The notes below the pieces were generated by a model that searched no databases, was not told the origin of the DNA, and saw only the letters and a program-made list of their open reading frames with translations. Source: Actinomadura opuntiae (lineage in GTDB: Bacteria; Actinomycetota; Actinomycetes; Streptosporangiales; Streptosporangiaceae). From it: a DNA stretch of 64,000 nucleotides. The position numbers were made by a program, and so were the translations under genes. Below are positions 17,660-25,377 of the stretch, one piece after another (position 1 is the stretch's first letter; each line of letters starts with the position of its first letter). Where the stretch lies: positions 1 through 64,000 of the forward strand of contig NZ_JASNWF010000011.1 of NCBI RefSeq assembly GCF_030283205.1, read 5' to 3'.

Positions 17660-17950
17660 TCGCACCAGTGGCGGGCCGGGGCGCCATCGGGCGAATGCGG
17701 CGCGCGATCCCGGATCGAGATGGCGCCAGTAGTCGGGGATCACGAGGCCGGCGGCGTCGAGGACGCAGTACCTCTGCGTGTTTTCAGCGCTCGCGGCGTC
17801 GATGTCGGAGGCAAGTTCACGGGCGGGATCGCCGCGTCCGAAATCGGGGCCCAAAATCGTCTTCCAGTCGATAGTGTCGCCGAGTTCCAGCCGTAACAGG
17901 ACGGAGATGTCCGACAAGCTGATCGTCTGGCTGAAATTGTCGGTGAGCAT
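17660..17950 (-). pseudogene. probable C-terminal part of the broken FAD/NAD(P)-binding protein gene
   Basis: The minus-strand frame below 17950 reads MLTDNFSQTISLSDISVLLRLELGDTIDWKTILGPDFG, DPARELASDIDAASAENTQRYCVLDAAGLVIPDYWRHLDPGSRAAFARW and then degenerates. The order DW..IL..ELxxDIxxA..R..VLDAxxxVIxxxWRxLDPxxRxxFxR is what follows the SRxGLLP region in PF13454-type flavoproteins, and it would continue the plus-strand fragment ending at 16391 if the intervening DNA were flipped. The assignment rests on pattern similarity only. Confidence 0.45.
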
Positions 17951-17956
17951 CGAACT

Positions 17957-18109
17957 GTGCCGGCCGGCGCGCTGCACTCGACCGCGCTCGTCCTGATCTG
18001 CTGCGTCGTCGCCGGGATCGGGCAGGGGCCGGCGTTCATGGGCGCCATGCGCCAGGTGAACCAGGCGACCACGGAACGAACGCGCGGCGGCGTCCTGGAA
18101 CTGTCTTGA
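17957..18109 (+). pseudogene. MFS transporter, late transmembrane segment
   Basis: The plus frame reads VPAGALHSTALVLICCVVAGIGQGPAFMGAMRQVNQATTERTRGGVLELS and stops. This is the MFS C-terminal-half signature (hydrophobic helix, AGxGQGxAFxGAxxxxNxxxPxxRRGxVLS). Nothing before or after it in frame is MFS-like, so it is a fragment, presumably of the same gene whose N-terminal half is on the minus strand at 16375-17010. Confidence 0.65.
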
Positions 18110-18292
18110 TCTGCAGGGTGTCGAGCTACTGGGAGCCGCCCGTCGGCATCCGCGTCCATCCAGGTAGCAGGCGGTCCCTTCCGGTTGCGGGGAGCCGCAG
18201 GGAGTCCGAGGGTCGGCAGCGCAGGATGGCGACGGCCGGGCTGTTCGTGAGATCAGGTCTCGGGCACTTCCCATCATCCGGTGAGCGTTCCG

Positions 18293-18997
18293 TTAGGAGC
18301 CTGGACGGCGAACCGGTGCGGGGGCCGTTTCTCGAGTCTGGATGTAGCCGGTGATGAAGGCGTTGATGTCGTGCCCGACGACTTCGGCGAAGCCGTGTTC
18401 GCCGTACTCGCCTGCGGCCCAGTGCCGGGTGCCGGTCTCCAGGAGCGTTTGGACGACGCGGGCAAGGTGCAGTACGTCCAGGCCGGTGGGGAGCTTGCCG
18501 TCGGCTTGGGCGCGTTGCAGCAGGCCGAGGAAAAAGAACCTGGTCGTGTGGTGCTCATCGGACTGCTGTTCGGCCAGGGCTCGTTGCTCTGCACGGTGCC
18601 CCTCCAGGGTGATGTGGATGAGCAGCTCGGGTGGGTTGCGGCGCATGGTGCGTTCCAGCGTCTCCAGTACTTGGAAGATCACCTCTGGTAGGTCGTAGGG
18701 GTCGGCGACCAGTTCGCGCCACTTGTGGCGGGCGTCTCTGGTGGACAGGAATCCGGCTTCCAGGAGGGCGTCCTCCTTGCGCGGGAAGTAGAAGTAGAAC
18801 AGCGCCTTGGAGACCCCGGCAGCCTGGCAGATGTCGGCGACCGTGGTGTCGACGAACCCTTTGGTGCGCCACAGCGCGATGGCCGCCTGCAGGAGTGCGT
18901 GCTTGGTCTCGCGAGAGCGCGCCTGCGCCAAGCTCGCTCGTCGTTGACCCTGGTCAGCATCTCTACCGCCGCTCTTCTTCGCCCTGCTCGCGCTCAT
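18293..18997 (-). CDS. TetR family transcriptional regulator
   Basis: 234 residues. After a basic leader the helix-turn-helix is RSRETKHALLQAAIALWRTKGFVDTTVADICQAAGVSKALFYFYFPRKEDALLEAGF, with the tight YFYF turn of the AcrR type. The C-terminal domain carries PPELLIHITLEGHRAEQ and a long helical stretch. It diverges from the NAD-dependent dehydrogenase operon; the palindrome TTGACC-AC-GGTCAA at 19035-19048 lies between the starts and is the probable operator. Confidence 0.9.
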   Translation of the reverse strand: MSASRAKKSGGRDADQGQRRASLAQARSRETKHALLQAAIALWRTKGFVDTTVADICQAAGVSKALFYFYFPRKEDALLEAGFLSTRDARHKWRELVADPYDLPEVIFQVLETLERTMRRNPPELLIHITLEGHRAEQRALAEQQSDEHHTTRFFFLGLLQRAQADGKLPTGLDVLHLARVVQTLLETGTRHWAAGEYGEHGFAEVVGHDINAFITGYIQTRETAPAPVRRPGS

Positions 18998-19034
18998 GGC
19001 TCAGATGCTATCGATATCTCAAGATGGGAAAATG

Positions 19035-19048
19035 TTGACCACGGTCAA
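19035..19048. promoter_or_regulatory. TetR operator candidate TTGACC-AC-GGTCAA
   Basis: Perfect 6-bp inverted arms with a 2-nt centre, 38 bp from the TetR start (18997) and 67 bp from the dehydrogenase start (19115). A short palindrome between divergent genes is the expected position for autoregulation. Confidence 0.55.
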
Positions 19049-19114
19049 TTTTGAAGCTTAGGCTCGGCGGAACCAGGGCTGACGGCCCGGGTGATCCTTC
19101 GCCAGGGAGGCACA

Positions 19115-20182
19115 GTGGAGTCCGCGTCCGAACGGCCCATCCGCGTCGCGCAGTGGACGACCGGGAACGTCGCGCGCCAGTCGCTCGCCGCCGTCGCGGA
19201 GCGCCGCGACCTGGAACTCGTCGGCGTGTACGCCCACAGCAGGGACAAGGCGGGCCGGGACGCCGGCGAGCTCGCCGGGCTCGGCCGCACGCTCGGCGTC
19301 GCCGCGACCGACGACATCGAGGAGATCATCGCCCTGGCGCCCGACTGCGTCCTGTACATGCCGCTGCATCCCGACATGGAGCACCTGACGCGGCTGCTAC
19401 GGGCGGGCATCAACGTCCTCACGACCGCGTCCTTCATCACCGGCCGCGCCTACGGCGAGGCAGCGCGGGCGACCCTGGAGGAGGCCGCGCTGGCGGGAAA
19501 GGCCAGCCTGTTCGGCAGCGGCGTCAACCCCGGCTACGCCGACCAGCTGGCCGCGGTCGCCTCGGGCGTCTGCCGCAAGGTCGACCGCATCGAGGTCTTC
19601 GAGTCCTTCGACATCGGCATGTGGGCCGGGGACGCCAACCAGGACGACCTGGGCTGGGGCCGCCCGGCCGGCGACCCCGGGCACGCCGCGGACGTCGAGA
19701 AGGCCACCGCCCCCTTCGGCGACGCCGTGGAGGCGATGGCCGAGCTGCTCGAGGCCACCGTCGACGACATCCGCTGCGAGGTCGGCTTCGCCCACGCCAC
19801 CAAGGACCTGGACCTCCCCGGGCGCCCGGTCAAGGCGGGAACCGTCGCCGGGCTGGACGTCAGATGGATCGGCTCCTCCGGCGGCGCGGACGTCGCCGAG
19901 GCGCACGTGCGCTGGACGGTGACCGCCGATCTCGACCCGGCATGGGAGATCGCGATGGCCTACCTCATCGAGGTCCACGGCCACCCGCAGGTCAACCTCC
20001 GGGTGGAGGTGCTGCCGCAGGACATGACCTCGATGAGCCTGGAGGACATGCTCGCCATCGGCTCGGTCATCACGGCGATGCCCGTGGTCAACGCCATTCC
20101 CGCCGTCGTCGCCGCGCGTCCGGGCATCGTCACCTACGCCGACCTGCCCACCCAGGCATCCCTCCACGCCGCCCGCCTCTGA
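19115..20182 (+). CDS. NAD(P)-dependent dehydrogenase of the dihydrodipicolinate-reductase-like family
   Basis: About 355 residues from GTG 19115 (AGGGAGG 4 nt upstream). RVAQWTTGNVARQSLAAVAERRDLELVGVYAHSRDKAGRDAGELAGLG is a DapB-type N-terminal Rossmann domain, followed by VLYMPLHPDMEHLTRLLRAGINVLTTASFITG and GSGVNPGYADQLAAV. This family is abundant in mycobacteria and rhodococci, where members sit in steroid, terpenoid and amine pathways (the 2,4-diaminopentanoate-dehydrogenase-like group). It leads a three-gene operon with SnoaL-like and SDR genes, suggesting oxidation of an unknown lipophilic or cyclic substrate under TetR control. Confidence 0.8.
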   Translation: MESASERPIRVAQWTTGNVARQSLAAVAERRDLELVGVYAHSRDKAGRDAGELAGLGRTLGVAATDDIEEIIALAPDCVLYMPLHPDMEHLTRLLRAGINVLTTASFITGRAYGEAARATLEEAALAGKASLFGSGVNPGYADQLAAVASGVCRKVDRIEVFESFDIGMWAGDANQDDLGWGRPAGDPGHAADVEKATAPFGDAVEAMAELLEATVDDIRCEVGFAHATKDLDLPGRPVKAGTVAGLDVRWIGSSGGADVAEAHVRWTVTADLDPAWEIAMAYLIEVHGHPQVNLRVEVLPQDMTSMSLEDMLAIGSVITAMPVVNAIPAVVAARPGIVTYADLPTQASLHAARL

Positions 20183-20193
20183 ACGGGAGACCC

Positions 20194-20625
20194 GTGAACG
20201 ACCTGGAAGCCATCAAACAGCTCAAGGCCCGCTACTGCCGCACCATGGACACCAAGGACTGGGACGCCATGCGGCAGGTCTTCGCCGACGACGCGGTGAT
20301 CGACACCACCGCCTCGGGCGGCGGAACGGTCACCGGCGCCGAGGAGTTCATGACCTTTCTCCGGGAGGCCCTGGCCGACGTCGTGAGCGTGCACCACTGC
20401 CACACGCCCGAGATCACTCTCACGTCCCCCTCAACCGCCGCCGGAATCTGGGCCATGGAGGACCGCCTCCGCTGGGCCGACGGCCGGGAACTCATCGGAT
20501 TCGGCCACTACCACGAGACCTACGACAAGACCGGCGGCGTCTGGCGGATCAGGACCTCGACCCTGACCCGCCTGCGCATGGACCTCACCGAACCGGCCAC
20601 CTCGCACCCCGGGGAGTCCGCGTGA
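20194..20625 (+). CDS. SnoaL-like / NTF2-fold protein
   Basis: 143 residues from GTG 20194, 11 nt after the dehydrogenase stop, with GGGAGA upstream. IKQLKARYCRTMDTKDWDAMRQVFADDAVIDTT and the C-terminal GRELIGFGHYHETYDKTGGVWRIRTSTLTRLRMDL form the cone-shaped SnoaL_4 domain found in ketosteroid-isomerase-like enzymes and small dehydratases. Its stop overlaps the SDR start (GTGA). It probably isomerises or dehydrates an intermediate made by its neighbours; no catalytic residue assignment is certain. Confidence 0.85.
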   Translation: MNDLEAIKQLKARYCRTMDTKDWDAMRQVFADDAVIDTTASGGGTVTGAEEFMTFLREALADVVSVHHCHTPEITLTSPSTAAGIWAMEDRLRWADGRELIGFGHYHETYDKTGGVWRIRTSTLTRLRMDLTEPATSHPGESA

Positions 20626-21452
20626 CCGACGGAGCACAGGTCGCTGTGATCACGGGCGGCGCCTCCGGATTCGGTCTGGCGCTCGCCGAGCGATGCGCCG
20701 AGCGCGGGCTGCGGACGGCGCTGCTGGACCGGGACGGTGAACGCGCCGAGGCCGAAGCCGCCTCCCTGGCCCGCGCCCACGGAGTCCAGGCCGCCGGACT
20801 CGCCGTCGACGTCACCGAGCCCAGCGACGTCCAAGCGGCGGCGGACGCGGTGCTGAGCCGGTTCGGGCGCGTCGACGTCGTCGTGTCCAACGTGGGCGTC
20901 CAGCTGTTCGGCGCCGTCGAGCGTCTCACCGACGACGAATGGCGCTGGGTCTTGGACGCCAACGTCATCGGCGCGGCCCGGACCGCCCGAGCGTGCCTGC
21001 CGGCGCTGCGTGAGGCCCCGGCCGGGCGGCTGGCCTTCACCCTGTCCTCTTCGGTCCTGGACCCCGCCGCCCGGATGGCCGCCTACCAGGCCAGCAAGTT
21101 CGCGGTGATGGGCCTGGCCGAGACCCTCCGCCTGGAACTGCGCGACGAAGGCATCGCCGTCACCTGCGTCTTCCCCTCCGGAATGGCCTCGCGCCACCTG
21201 GAGACCAGCGCCGCCGCGCAGCCGGACCATCTGCGCCGAAGCATCGGCGAGCAGGATGACTATGAAGCAATGGTCGCCAGCAACCCCGGCATGATCCAGA
21301 CAGTCCTCCCCCCTCAGGAGGCCGCGCGCAACGTCATCCGAAGGCTCCTCGACGGCGAGCGCTACATCATCACCCACGGCGACCTCGTCGGCCCCCTCAC
21401 CACCCGTCACGACGAACTACTACAGGCAGCGGCCGAAGCAGCAGCACGATGA
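20622..21452 (+). CDS. short-chain dehydrogenase/reductase (classical SDR)
   Basis: 276 residues from GTG 20622, overlapping the upstream stop by 4 nt. The cofactor motif TGGASGFG is at residues 11-18, followed by VVVSNVGVQ (NAG-equivalent), FTLSSSV with the catalytic Ser, and YQASK (YxxxK). All catalytic elements of a classical SDR are present. It is the third gene of the TetR-regulated operon, probably oxidising a secondary alcohol or reducing a ketone of the shared substrate. Confidence 0.9.
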   Translation: MTDGAQVAVITGGASGFGLALAERCAERGLRTALLDRDGERAEAEAASLARAHGVQAAGLAVDVTEPSDVQAAADAVLSRFGRVDVVVSNVGVQLFGAVERLTDDEWRWVLDANVIGAARTARACLPALREAPAGRLAFTLSSSVLDPAARMAAYQASKFAVMGLAETLRLELRDEGIAVTCVFPSGMASRHLETSAAAQPDHLRRSIGEQDDYEAMVASNPGMIQTVLPPQEAARNVIRRLLDGERYIITHGDLVGPLTTRHDELLQAAAEAAAR

Positions 21453-21711
21453 CGCACGGTCAGCTCGCGGATGAATTCGACCAGCGCGGCGAACACATGG
21501 ACGACCGGGTGGTGGTGTCGAGCGCCTGGTGTAGGGCCGGAAACCGATGCCGCGCTTGTCGATGAGTTTGGGCAACACCCTGATTGTCAGGTTGCTGTGT
21601 TGATGGGTTTCGGCAACGCCTTGGGGCTTGCGGTGTGTCGCCCACCGTGAGGGGGGTTGGATAGCGCCGCAGTCGTAGACCCGATTCCGCGGACCGTAAC
21701 GTTCCGGCACC
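21453..21711. other. convergent intergenic region with an imperfect direct repeat
   Basis: 259 bases between the SDR stop and the convergent TetR stop. Two 19-nt copies, GATGAGTTTGGGCAACACC (21561-21579) and GATGGGTTTCGGCAACGCC (21602-21620), differ at three positions. No gene or strong hairpin is seen. Confidence 0.4.
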
Positions 21712-22326
21712 TCACGCCAGGGGGCTGAGCGCGTCCTCCAGCGCGGCTCGCGCGCCGCGCAGTGCGAGGCGGAGCTGGTCGGGTGTGCGGCGGACCTGGG
21801 CCAGCAGGAGGCCGCCCTGGATTGCGGCCATGGTGAGGTCGGCCAGCTCGGTCACGTCCACGTCCGGGCGCAGCTCGCCCGATTCCTGCATCCTGCGCAG
21901 GCCCGCGATGAGGGGGGCCTCCCAGCGTGCGAAGGCGTCCACGAACGCCTGCCGGGTGAGGTCGTCGTGGCCGCTGAGCTGGCTGGCCAACGAGCCGATC
22001 GCGCAGCCGCCGACCGCGTCCTGCCGCGTTCCGTTGGCCACGATCGCGTCGAACCAGCGGTCGATGCCGGCCGGCGAGTCGACCTGCAAGAGCAGCGGTT
22101 CCTGTGCGGCCAGCACCTTGTCCACGGTGCAGTGGATCACGGAGCGGACGAGGTCGTCGCGGTCGTCGAAGTAGTGGTAGAGCTGGCTGCGGCCGACCCC
22201 CGCGGCGCGTTCGACGTCCTCCAGCGTCACCGCCGCGACACCCCGCTGCTCGATGAGGTCCGCCGCCGACTCGAGGATGCGCTTCCGGGTCGCGCGACCC
22301 CGCGCGGTGGTCGGTGTGCGTCCCAT
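21712..22326 (-). CDS. TetR family transcriptional regulator
   Basis: 204 residues. GRATRKRILESAADLIEQRGVAAVTLEDVERAAGVGRSQLYHYFDDRDDLVRSVI is the helix-turn-helix. The C-terminal domain with VGGCAIGSLASQLSGHDD and AIQGGLLLAQVRR matches the TetR_C group related to AcrR/YcdC-type regulators of small-molecule stress. It is divergent from a secreted propeller gene across a region with three equal TGTAC-N6-GTACA elements, so tight and probably cooperative repression of both genes is expected. Confidence 0.9.
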   Translation of the reverse strand: MGRTPTTARGRATRKRILESAADLIEQRGVAAVTLEDVERAAGVGRSQLYHYFDDRDDLVRSVIHCTVDKVLAAQEPLLLQVDSPAGIDRWFDAIVANGTRQDAVGGCAIGSLASQLSGHDDLTRQAFVDAFARWEAPLIAGLRRMQESGELRPDVDVTELADLTMAAIQGGLLLAQVRRTPDQLRLALRGARAALEDALSPLA

Positions 22327-22344
22327 GCGGCCTCCTCCATGTCC

Positions 22345-22418
22345 TGTACCTCACAGTACAGCGTTCTCTGTATTGGCTGGTACAGTCTGCCTCGGAACTT
22401 TCTGTACTGGACGGTACA
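22345..22418. promoter_or_regulatory. array of three TetR-type operators (TGTAC-N6-GTACA)
   Basis: Three 16-bp inverted repeats share one design: TGTAC-CTCACA-GTACA (22345-22360), TGTAT-TGGCTG-GTACA (22369-22384) and TGTAC-TGGACG-GTACA (22403-22418). Start-to-start spacing is 24 and 34 bp. They lie between the divergent TetR and propeller genes, starting 18 bp upstream of the TetR start, and should cover both promoters. Confidence 0.7.
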
Positions 22419-22544
22419 AAGTGGCGGACGCGCGTCTGTCATTCCCCACCTACGCGGGCTGCCCGGCGCCGGCGGCGTCGCGTCCGCGATCACGGTCAGC
22501 GCCATCGCCGTCCCTCTCCGTCCCGCACGACCGAAAGGAAGACC

Positions 22545-23576
22545 ATGTCCCTCTCCCGGCCCTCCGGGCTACGGCGACGCGCCACCACGCTGGGCCTCGC
22601 CGCCCTGCTCAGCGCGCTCGCTACGGCCCCGGCGGCCCTCGCCGCCCCGAACCCGGACGCGGTCTCGGCCACCGCCCCGGCACGCCCTGACCGCACCGCC
22701 GGCACCGGCTTGAGCGACGTGGGCGTCCTCGCCCATTTCGACCGGGCCGCGGGCCAGGTCGCCGAGAGCATCGCCGTGGAGCCCGGCGGCAGCGTGGTCA
22801 TCGGCATGATCTCCGCTCGCCAGGTGGTGCGGGTCGCGCGGGACAGGGCCCTCCAGGTACTCGCCACCATGCCGCTGCCTCCGGACGGCGGCACCACCAC
22901 CCCGGTCGTCGGGGCTCCCGATGTCACCGGAGTCGCCCGGTCCGACCGCGGCGCCGTGTACTTCCTCTACTCCTCCGGGCAGGGCGGCATGACCGGAATC
23001 TGGCAGCTCCGTCGCTCCGGTGAGCCCCGGCTCGTCGTGCCGCTGCCCGCCGACACCTTCCCCAACGCACTGGTCATCGACGGTGAGCGGCACCGCTTCC
23101 TGGTCACCGACTCCGCCGGCGGGCGCATCTGGCAGGCCCCGCTGAGCGGCGGCAAGGCCACCGTGTGGTCGGCGGACCCTGCCCTGGCGCCTGCCGGCTT
23201 CTTCGGCGCCAACGGTATGAAGATCCACGACGGTGCCGTGTGGGCGACCAACTCCGACCACGGCACCATCGTCCGCCTCCCGGTGACCGAGAACGGCGGC
23301 TCCGGCCGCGCCGAGGTCCGGGCCAGGGGCCTGGAGGGCATCGACGACTTCGACTTCACCGGGCGGGGCACCGAGATCCTCGCCGCGATCAACCAGAGCA
23401 GCAAGCTCGTGCGCGTGGACGCCGACGGCGCACACGAGACCCTGCTGGACGCCGACGACGGCATGCAGGGGACCACGGCCGTCATCGTCCGAGGAAACCG
23501 CGTCTATGTGACCAACGGCGCCAACCTCGCCGGAAACGACCCCACCCTGATGCTCGCAAAACTGCAGCGGCGCTAA
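22545..23576 (+). CDS. secreted SMP-30/gluconolactonase-like beta-propeller protein
   Basis: About 343 residues from ATG 22545, with AAAGGAAG upstream. Residues 1-33 form a signal peptide (RRRATTLGLAALLSALATAPAALA-AP). The mature part has propeller-like repeats: VLAHFDRAAGQVAESIAVEPGGSVVIG, FPNALVIDGERHRFLVTDSAGGRIWQAPL, GANGMKIHDGAVWATNSDHGTIVRLPV, GIDDFDFTGRGTEILAAINQSSKLVRVDADG. The pattern resembles SMP-30/superoxide-reductase-like lactonases, whose calcium site uses Glu, Asn and Asp. Extracellular lactonase or a binding role is possible; activity is not established. A hairpin follows. Confidence 0.75.
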   Translation: MSLSRPSGLRRRATTLGLAALLSALATAPAALAAPNPDAVSATAPARPDRTAGTGLSDVGVLAHFDRAAGQVAESIAVEPGGSVVIGMISARQVVRVARDRALQVLATMPLPPDGGTTTPVVGAPDVTGVARSDRGAVYFLYSSGQGGMTGIWQLRRSGEPRLVVPLPADTFPNALVIDGERHRFLVTDSAGGRIWQAPLSGGKATVWSADPALAPAGFFGANGMKIHDGAVWATNSDHGTIVRLPVTENGGSGRAEVRARGLEGIDDFDFTGRGTEILAAINQSSKLVRVDADGAHETLLDADDGMQGTTAVIVRGNRVYVTNGANLAGNDPTLMLAKLQRR

Positions 23577-23590
23577 CGCGCCCACGCGGG

Positions 23591-23616
23591 ATGGGCCACA
23601 CCGAGCCGTGGCCCAT
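23591..23616 (+). terminator. hairpin terminator after the propeller gene
   Basis: ATGGGCCAC (23591-23599) and GTGGCCCAT (23608-23616) form a perfect 9-bp stem with an 8-nt loop, 14 nt after the stop codon, followed by TCTG rather than a long T-run. Confidence 0.65.
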
Positions 23617-23662
23617 TCTGCAACGCCGCCCAAGCCAACCTGCGCGGACACGCATGGCTACC

Positions 23663-23690
23663 TGGTACGAATGATATCTCTGCCGTACCA
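23663..23690. promoter_or_regulatory. operator candidate TGGTACG-N14-CGTACCA
   Basis: Perfect 7-bp inverted arms separated by 14 nt, 18 bp upstream of the MpaB-like gene. The spacer contains the AT-rich ATGATATC, which may be part of a -10 region. It could be the binding site of the TetR encoded second in the operon. Confidence 0.55.
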
Positions 23691-23708
23691 TCTGCTTGGG
23701 AGGTCGCG

Positions 23709-24590
23709 ATGAATCTTCGTGGTCAGGTGGTCGAAGCAGTCCAGACCCTCAGTGGCAGGCACGACCAGCCGAGCGTGTACGCCGGTCCGGCGGGGGATCC
23801 GGGACTGTGCGGTCCCGGCAGCGTGTCATGGGTGGTGAACGGCGATCTCGGAGCGGTGGCCATGGCCGGGGCCGCTGCGATCACGCTGGAGATCTTGCAT
23901 CCGTCGGTGATCGCCGGAGTGCAGGACCATTCCGCCTATCGCCAGGCCCCGTTCCGGCGCGGCCGGACCACGATGGGGTACGTGCTCGGCACCACGTTCG
24001 GCAGCACCCAGGCCGCGACGCGGCTGATCGAGGGAGTGAAGAAGATCCACGGGCAGGTGAGCGGAACCCGACCGGACGGAACCGGTTACCGCGCACTCGA
24101 CCCGGCCCTGATCGCCTGGGTGCACACCTGCATCCCCTGGATGATCATGACCGCGTACGAACGGTTCAACCGTCCCCTCACCCCCCGAACACGCGACCGC
24201 TACCTGGCCGAGCAGGCGGTCATCGGCCGGATGGCCGGGGCCGATGCGGTTCCGCAGACCATGGACGAGCTGGCCGACTTCGTCTCCTGTGTGCGGCCCG
24301 AACTGGCGGTGACCGAGCAGACCCGAGATTTCCTGGAATTCCTGATGACACCGCAACTGCCGCATCAGGGCCCTTTCGACGCCCCACTGCAACGGTTCTA
24401 TGTGCGTGCCGGGATGAGCCTGGCGCCGCCCTGGGCACGACGCCTGACCGGACTCGACCACCCGGTAGGGGCCGCGCGGCTACTGGACGACTCCTACCTG
24501 CGGGCGCACGCCCGGCTGATCCGCTGGGCGTTCCAGGAACCGCCCTACCTGGCCATGGCCCGCGCCCGGACCGCCGGGACGCAGACATGA
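23709..24590 (+). CDS. MpaB/latex-clearing-like oxygenase family (DUF2236)
   Basis: 293 residues from ATG 23709 with GGGAGGT upstream. VNGDLGAVAMAGAAAITLEILHPSVIAGVQDHSAY, RRGRTTMGYVLGTTFGST and LIAWVHTCIPWMIMTAYERFNRPL are the conserved blocks of DUF2236, the haem-oxygenase-like fold shared by fungal MpaB and bacterial rubber oxygenase Lcp, with candidate haem-ligand histidines in DHSAY and AWVH. Bacterial members are largely uncharacterised. Its stop overlaps the TetR start (ATGA), so the two are translationally coupled. Confidence 0.85.
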   Translation: MNLRGQVVEAVQTLSGRHDQPSVYAGPAGDPGLCGPGSVSWVVNGDLGAVAMAGAAAITLEILHPSVIAGVQDHSAYRQAPFRRGRTTMGYVLGTTFGSTQAATRLIEGVKKIHGQVSGTRPDGTGYRALDPALIAWVHTCIPWMIMTAYERFNRPLTPRTRDRYLAEQAVIGRMAGADAVPQTMDELADFVSCVRPELAVTEQTRDFLEFLMTPQLPHQGPFDAPLQRFYVRAGMSLAPPWARRLTGLDHPVGAARLLDDSYLRAHARLIRWAFQEPPYLAMARARTAGTQT

Positions 24591-25234
24591 TCGGTGATCC
24601 GCAATGGGCCGCGCTCCTGAACGAAGCCGCCCTCACTCCCCCGGGCGAGGCCGATGACACCCGCGAACACATTTTGGACGCGGCCCTCGCCGAAGCGGCC
24701 GCCGTGGGCGTCAACCGGATGACCGTCGAAGACGTGGTCCGCCGCAGCCGCCTGGGCCGTATGACGGTCTACCGACGCTTTCCCCGCCGCGACGACCTGG
24801 TCAAGGCGCTCGCCGTCCGGGAGATCCAGCGCTTCCTGGCCGCGGTCGCCGCGGGCATCGACCGAGCGCCCAACGGCCGAGCGGGCGTCGCCGAGGCGTT
24901 CGTCGCCGCCGTCACCTTCGCCCGCCGTCACCCTCTCCTGCAACGCCTCGCCTTCACCGCCCCCGGCTTCCCCCTGGAAGCCGTGGCCGCCAACGACGCC
25001 GAGGTGCTCTCCATGGGAGCGGCATTCATCGCCCGCGAGATGCACGGGGACCGGCCCGGCGCCCCGAGTCGTGAAGTCAGATGGGTCGCCGACACCTTCG
25101 CCCGCCTGTTCATCACCTATCTGGGCGTCCCGCCCGCCGACCCCGACGTGACCGACGACGTCCAGCTGCGCCTGTTCGCCGAACACGTGCTCACACCCAT
25201 GGTCGAGCGCGCGACCGCCGGGGCTCGGCCATGA
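24587..25234 (+). CDS. TetR family transcriptional regulator
   Basis: 215 residues from ATG 24587, overlapping the oxygenase stop. DTREHILDAALAEAAAVGVNRMTVEDVVRRSRLGRMTVYRRFPRRDDLVKALAVREIQRFLAAV is a canonical TetR helix-turn-helix. The C-terminus (DVQLRLFAEHVLTPMVE) is of the type often found beside DUF2236 oxygenases. Coupling in one operon implies autoregulation through the palindrome at 23663-23690. Confidence 0.88.
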   Translation: MIGDPQWAALLNEAALTPPGEADDTREHILDAALAEAAAVGVNRMTVEDVVRRSRLGRMTVYRRFPRRDDLVKALAVREIQRFLAAVAAGIDRAPNGRAGVAEAFVAAVTFARRHPLLQRLAFTAPGFPLEAVAANDAEVLSMGAAFIAREMHGDRPGAPSREVRWVADTFARLFITYLGVPPADPDVTDDVQLRLFAEHVLTPMVERATAGARP

Positions 25235-25377
25235 CCTCCTCCGCCGTCTCGCGTGGACCAGGCCGGTCCGAAGTTCTGGGCAGGTCAGCATCAAAGCAAC
25301 CGCAGGCCACGGCTCGCCTGACCAGTAGTTTCCGCCCGTCGTGACAGTTTCTCGGCGCCTCGTTCGAAAGGACACGC

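Larger units (their letters stand above)
17456..18292. other. scar region holding gene fragments only
   Basis: 837 bases between the thioesterase start and the TetR stop. It contains the two fragments listed separately (minus strand 17660-17950 and plus strand 17957-18109). Frames are broken elsewhere, and I see no ribosome-binding site leading into an intact gene. Confidence 0.5.

Noticed and set aside
21561..21620. Imperfect direct repeat considered as a CRISPR-like or attachment site
   Set aside because: Only two copies, three mismatches in 19 nt, no spacer regularity, no cas or integrase gene nearby.
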